NCBI GenBank assembly: GCA_910574745.1
Contig: CAJTCE010000003.1
Coordinates: 33,133 to 97,132, forward strand
DNA: 64,000 bases
Direction of reading: 5' to 3'
Source of the DNA: Lachnospiraceae bacterium
GTDB lineage: Bacteria > Bacillota > Clostridia > Lachnospirales > Lachnospiraceae
In this document: one piece after another, positions 61,348 to 64,000 of the stretch
Layout: each line of letters begins with the position of its first letter
Numbering within the stretch: the first letter of the stretch is position 1
Made by a program: the position numbers and the translations under genes
The notes under the pieces: generated by a model
What the model saw: only the letters and a program-made list of their open reading frames with translations
Told to the model about the DNA's origin: nothing
The model's database searches: none

Positions 61348-62187
61348 TTAATACTTAATAAGTTTTCCCGCTTTAACCAGCTCCAGCAACTCGATATTCT
61401 GAGCTGCCGTTCCGGAATAATTTTCAATACCATTGATAATAGCGATTCTCTTCCTATTATTATAAGAAGAATCTACTCCTATTTTGTTCAAACAATCAAT
61501 CAAGGTAAATTCCGGTGTATCATAATACTGTGGCTCCACAATCACACTTCCGCACTCCGTATACCTGATATTCATGTCCACATTGCCACTGATTCCGGGA
61601 ACCCTGCCATGGGAAGTAAACTGCCAGCCATTTAAAACCGAATTGGAACCTGCTGCCACAGCAGGCTTATATGTATCGCTCGGGATGGTCCCGAACTGCA
61701 TTGCCTTATCTCCGGCATAGTATCTGGCCAACCACAGATCATCATGGATCAAAGAACCATCAAACTGATTCTCATAAGCATATTTGCCCATATAGAGGCC
61801 GCATCCGTAACCGGAATTAATGATGATCTCTTTGAAATTGTCGTAAATTTCCAATATAGCCTTTTTACCAAGGGCAAGCTGCTTGTTGTACTCAATATCT
61901 GCCCAGATAACAGTACCTTTGCTGGGCATGATTCCATAGCCCTGTAATACTTCTACAACCCGCAGAGCTTCCTTTTTCGCTTCTGAATTGCTCATGGCAT
62001 AAGAATATTTGTAAAATTCTGTCGGGATTCCATTATCCTGGCATCCTTTGATATTAGATGCCAGTTGCTTGTCCGGATTCCCGCTCCCCCTGGTGCTCCG
62101 CAGGATAGCATACTCCACTCCTGCAGCCTTTACCTTTTTCCAGTCAATGTATCCCTGGTTGTCTGAAACATCGATTCCTAATCTCAT
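61348..62187 (-). CDS. Prophage endolysin, GH25 lysozyme
   Basis: A 279-residue muramidase. The GH25 domain (about 1-195) begins MRLGIDVSDNQGYIDWKKVK with the first catalytic Asp. IWADIEYN supplies the Asp/Glu pair near residue 95, and WQFTSHGRVPGISGNVDMN is the family's closing strand. The last 65 residues (TLIDCLNKIGVDSSYNNRKR onward) form a separate small domain typical of clostridial phage lysins, probably for wall binding. No signal peptide is present, so export depends on the holin upstream. AGGAGG precedes the ATG. Confidence 0.92.
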   Translation of the reverse strand: MRLGIDVSDNQGYIDWKKVKAAGVEYAILRSTRGSGNPDKQLASNIKGCQDNGIPTEFYKYSYAMSNSEAKKEALRVVEVLQGYGIMPSKGTVIWADIEYNKQLALGKKAILEIYDNFKEIIINSGYGCGLYMGKYAYENQFDGSLIHDDLWLARYYAGDKAMQFGTIPSDTYKPAVAAGSNSVLNGWQFTSHGRVPGISGNVDMNIRYTECGSVIVEPQYYDTPEFTLIDCLNKIGVDSSYNNRKRIAIINGIENYSGTAAQNIELLELVKAGKLIKY

Positions 62188-62210
62188 TACTTGTCCTCCT
62201 CTTCTGTTTT

Positions 62211-62432
62211 TTATCGTTGCACCAGTGCAACTTCAGGCAATCCTTTTATTGATATAAATAATGAGATTAGTCCCGCTGTTGCCGATACTGATGCCACATT
62301 TACCCAGTTTATATCCATGACTGCCTGTCCCACTGTCAGCATGGATAACGCTGTCTCTGCCATTGTTTTGACAGCCCTTACACCTGCTGCCTTTGCCCAT
62401 TGTACCCATTGCTTTAATTCTGCATTCTTCAT
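62211..62432 (-). CDS. Prophage holin, r1t-like
   Basis: A 73-residue protein with QWVQWAKAAGVRAVKTMAE, then two hydrophobic segments (about 25-45 and 50-66), resembling the r1t-type holins of Gram-positive phages. It makes membrane lesions releasing the endolysin encoded 23 bases downstream. It starts one base after the stop of the upstream small gene, with GAGAGGAACTAAG as ribosome site. Confidence 0.8.
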   Translation of the reverse strand: MKNAELKQWVQWAKAAGVRAVKTMAETALSMLTVGQAVMDINWVNVASVSATAGLISLFISIKGLPEVALVQR

Positions 62433-62433
62433 C

Positions 62434-62706
62434 TTAGTTCCTCTCTTTCTCCAGATCTTCTATCCGGTGGTTTGCGACCCTGATCTTTTCTTCCTGAAGG
62501 GCGGTCTGTTCCTCCAGCTTATAAGTACGTTCTATAACTCCGTTGTGCTTCTCAACCTTTGATGCCAGATTATCAATTTTTACATTGATAATGGCTATGG
62601 TCTCATTGTGTTTCGCATCAGCTGTTCTTCTCTGTGAATTACTGTTCAACAGACACACAGCTAAGGCTACAAGCCCGCTGATCACGCTTGATATGATTGT
62701 TTCCAT
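62434..62706 (-). CDS. Prophage membrane-coiled-coil protein of the lysis cassette
   Basis: A 90-residue protein with one N-terminal membrane helix (ETIISSVISGLVALAVCLL) and a coiled-coil/charged tail (NETIAIINVKIDNLASKVEK onward). It sits just before the holin, where XhlA-like or spanin-like helper proteins lie, but the topology (N-terminal helix, C-terminal coil) is the reverse of XhlA. Start METIISS follows AAGGAG; the frame extends 5 codons upstream. Exact role unknown. Confidence 0.65.
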   Translation of the reverse strand: METIISSVISGLVALAVCLLNSNSQRRTADAKHNETIAIINVKIDNLASKVEKHNGVIERTYKLEEQTALQEEKIRVANHRIEDLEKERN

Positions 62707-62760
62707 GCTTCTCCTTCCCATTGCAACGCCGCAACTCTGTAAATAGTTTAAATTTCCTGA

Positions 62761-64000
62761 TTATCTTACTGTTGCCCATCCCCCAAGCCAGTTACCATTA
62801 AAAATACTGCGTTTCACAGTGGCATAAACACCACCCCCGAATCCAAAGGCTATTACTTCCTGACGGATATTAGATCCCGGCTGTCCCAGTACCAATATAG
62901 TCCATTCAGCTATTCCGGAAACAGCTGTCTGCGGACCGTCTGCAGGTGCATAAGGAGTTACCATCATGCCTATCATCAAACCGTTACAGTTCTTCGCCCA
63001 GCCAAGAATAGTTGGCAACATCTGCATATCCGGAATGAAACTTATGTACTGGTTTAGTTGGCCTACTGTACTGCTGGCAGTGCTAGCATAATTAAAAGCA
63101 GAATCCGCAGTTGTTTTTGCATTGTTCGCCGTCGTCGTTGCAGAATTAGCTTTACTCAAAGCAGAATCCGCAGTTGTCTTCGCACTTGATGCTGTGGTCT
63201 TGGCACTGGCTGCATCAGTTTTAGCGTTCTGGGCTACTGATATAGCATTCGCAATATCCGCCGAAAAGGATACTGTGCTATTCTTAACCTCATTGATTGC
63301 TGATACCAGATCTTCCTTGACCGCTGTCTGCAGCTGCTCAAGTAGTCCTATCTGATTCTGCAAATTTCCTGCAGCATCTTCCGAAAGTTCTCCTTTGATG
63401 CTCTCATACCATGCATTAAATTCCGCTTCACTTACATCCTGAAACTCTTTTAGATCAGCCTGGATCTGCTGGTATAAAGTTGTGGTGTCAAATTCACTAA
63501 CGGATGATATAACACCGCACCTTGCAGACTCATATCGTGTATCTGTGATACGCTGATTGGATATTGCCATTGAGTTTTTGGCAACGAACAAATCCGCAAG
63601 TCCCAGCTCCCATATAGAAGCGCTTCTTGTCAGCGACGGTCTTACAGGGCTTGTAGCTGGCACACCCTCTTTGATATACAGGTCACAGATTCTTTCAGAG
63701 TCATTATCATTCAGTCTTACTACAACGGTATCAATCCGATCATATGTGGCATTACTTGCCTGTACGGCCAGAGTCCGTTTTGTTTCTTCCAGTTTCAGGC
63801 AGCCATTGCAATTTGCAAAACCCCGATTAACAACAACCGTCATGCCTGTCCCAGAAGATACCTGTAGGTTTGTTGAAGGATTTGGAAGTACACCATCTGA
63901 GAACAGACTTTTAATCAATTTTCTAAGCGGCGCTGATGTAACGGCTCTGTCATATTCAGGTGTCCCATCTGCATCAAAAGTTACATGTGAATCAATCGGA
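62761..64000 (-). CDS. Phage tail fibre/receptor-binding protein, partial (start outside window)
   Basis: At least 412 residues; the frame is open through the right edge (its first visible residues are PIDSHVTFDADGTPEYDRAV), so the TTG at 63918 is not the start. The N-terminal part, with LRKLIKSLFSDGVLPNPSTN, matches the tail-attachment segment of clostridial phage fibres. A middle region of repeated Ala/Ser/Thr/Lys heptads (SAKTTADSALSKANSATTTA) predicts a trimeric coiled coil. The C-terminus (IRQEVIAFGFGGGVYATVKR) looks like a receptor-binding tip. Confidence 0.85.
   Translation of the reverse strand, partial: PIDSHVTFDADGTPEYDRAVTSAPLRKLIKSLFSDGVLPNPSTNLQVSSGTGMTVVVNRGFANCNGCLKLEETKRTLAVQASNATYDRIDTVVVRLNDNDSERICDLYIKEGVPATSPVRPSLTRSASIWELGLADLFVAKNSMAISNQRITDTRYESARCGVISSVSEFDTTTLYQQIQADLKEFQDVSEAEFNAWYESIKGELSEDAAGNLQNQIGLLEQLQTAVKEDLVSAINEVKNSTVSFSADIANAISVAQNAKTDAASAKTTASSAKTTADSALSKANSATTTANNAKTTADSAFNYASTASSTVGQLNQYISFIPDMQMLPTILGWAKNCNGLMIGMMVTPYAPADGPQTAVSGIAEWTILVLGQPGSNIRQEVIAFGFGGGVYATVKRSIFNGNWLGGWATVR

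Larger units (their letters stand above)
61313..64000. mobile_element. Prophage end: lysis genes and tail fibre
   Basis: The right-hand 2.7 kb, running off the window, holds on the minus strand a tail-fibre gene, two small membrane proteins and a GH25 endolysin, the normal late-gene order of a Siphoviridae-like prophage of Firmicutes. The left junction is taken as about 61300-61315, where the amidase reading frame is interrupted. The integrase, expected at the other end, is not in the window. Confidence 0.75.

Overview
The window reads as the chromosome of an anaerobic, spore-forming member of the Clostridia, most likely Lachnospiraceae. The evidence is the class III ribonucleotide reductase, sigE/spoIIGA and sigG, a SpoVD-type penicillin-binding protein, CotF-like coat proteins, the SCIFF peptide with its radical-SAM maturase, a MurE with the meso-diaminopimelate motif and a split (PurO plus AICAR transformylase) end of purine synthesis. 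Nearly all genes lie on the minus strand. No tRNA, rRNA or CRISPR array was seen.

Layout. 1-7.9 kb: end of sfsA, sbcCD, a flavin reductase-rubredoxin protein, nrdD-nrdG. 8.1-10.3 kb (plus strand): purO and a stand-alone AICAR transformylase, closed by a terminator. 10.4-13.8 kb: sigG, then tenA-thiD-thiE behind a TPP riboswitch and terminator. 13.8-15.5 kb: a lipoprotein gene and a 349-bp ORF-less group II intron-like element abutting the sigE terminator. 15.5-17.2 kb: spoIIGA-sigE behind a promoter whose layout matches Spo0A-controlled spoIIG promoters. 17.3-29.0 kb: a division and cell wall cluster transcribed mraZ-rsmH-ftsL-pbpB-spoVD-mraY-ftsW-murA-ftsQ-ftsZ, with a sigma-A promoter and MraZ-type repeats at its head. 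29.2-31.2 kb: lgt and ychF. 31.6-35.2 kb: an accessory island with a BspA-like surface protein and a decayed paralogue.

35.3-47.7 kb: a housekeeping cluster, murE, priA, def, fmt, rsmB, rlmN, prpC, prkC, rsgA, rpe. 47.8-49.0 kb: remnants of a BMP-family ABC transporter and two copies of a structured non-coding repeat. 49.0-53.5 kb: a 1-phosphofructokinase-like kinase, recJ, two coat proteins, a Ca/Na antiporter. 53.5-58.2 kb: SCIFF peptide, its maturase, SecDF and a small membrane protein. 58.3-60.9 kb: a CNNM/CorC transporter, a YkgJ-family protein overlapping it tail to tail, and a CarD regulator. From about 61.3 kb to the end: the lysis and tail-fibre end of a prophage, apparently integrated in the first codons of an Amidase_3 gene.

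The most interesting unexplained items are the multi-stem element at the predicted 5' end of the SCIFF transcript, the tandem non-coding repeats at 48.6-49.0 kb, the prophage/amidase junction, a KTA in place of KTG in the SpoVD-like protein, and the two related surface-protein loci, one of which seems to have lost its anchor by a short-homology deletion. All calls come from reading the sequence; no database search was run.
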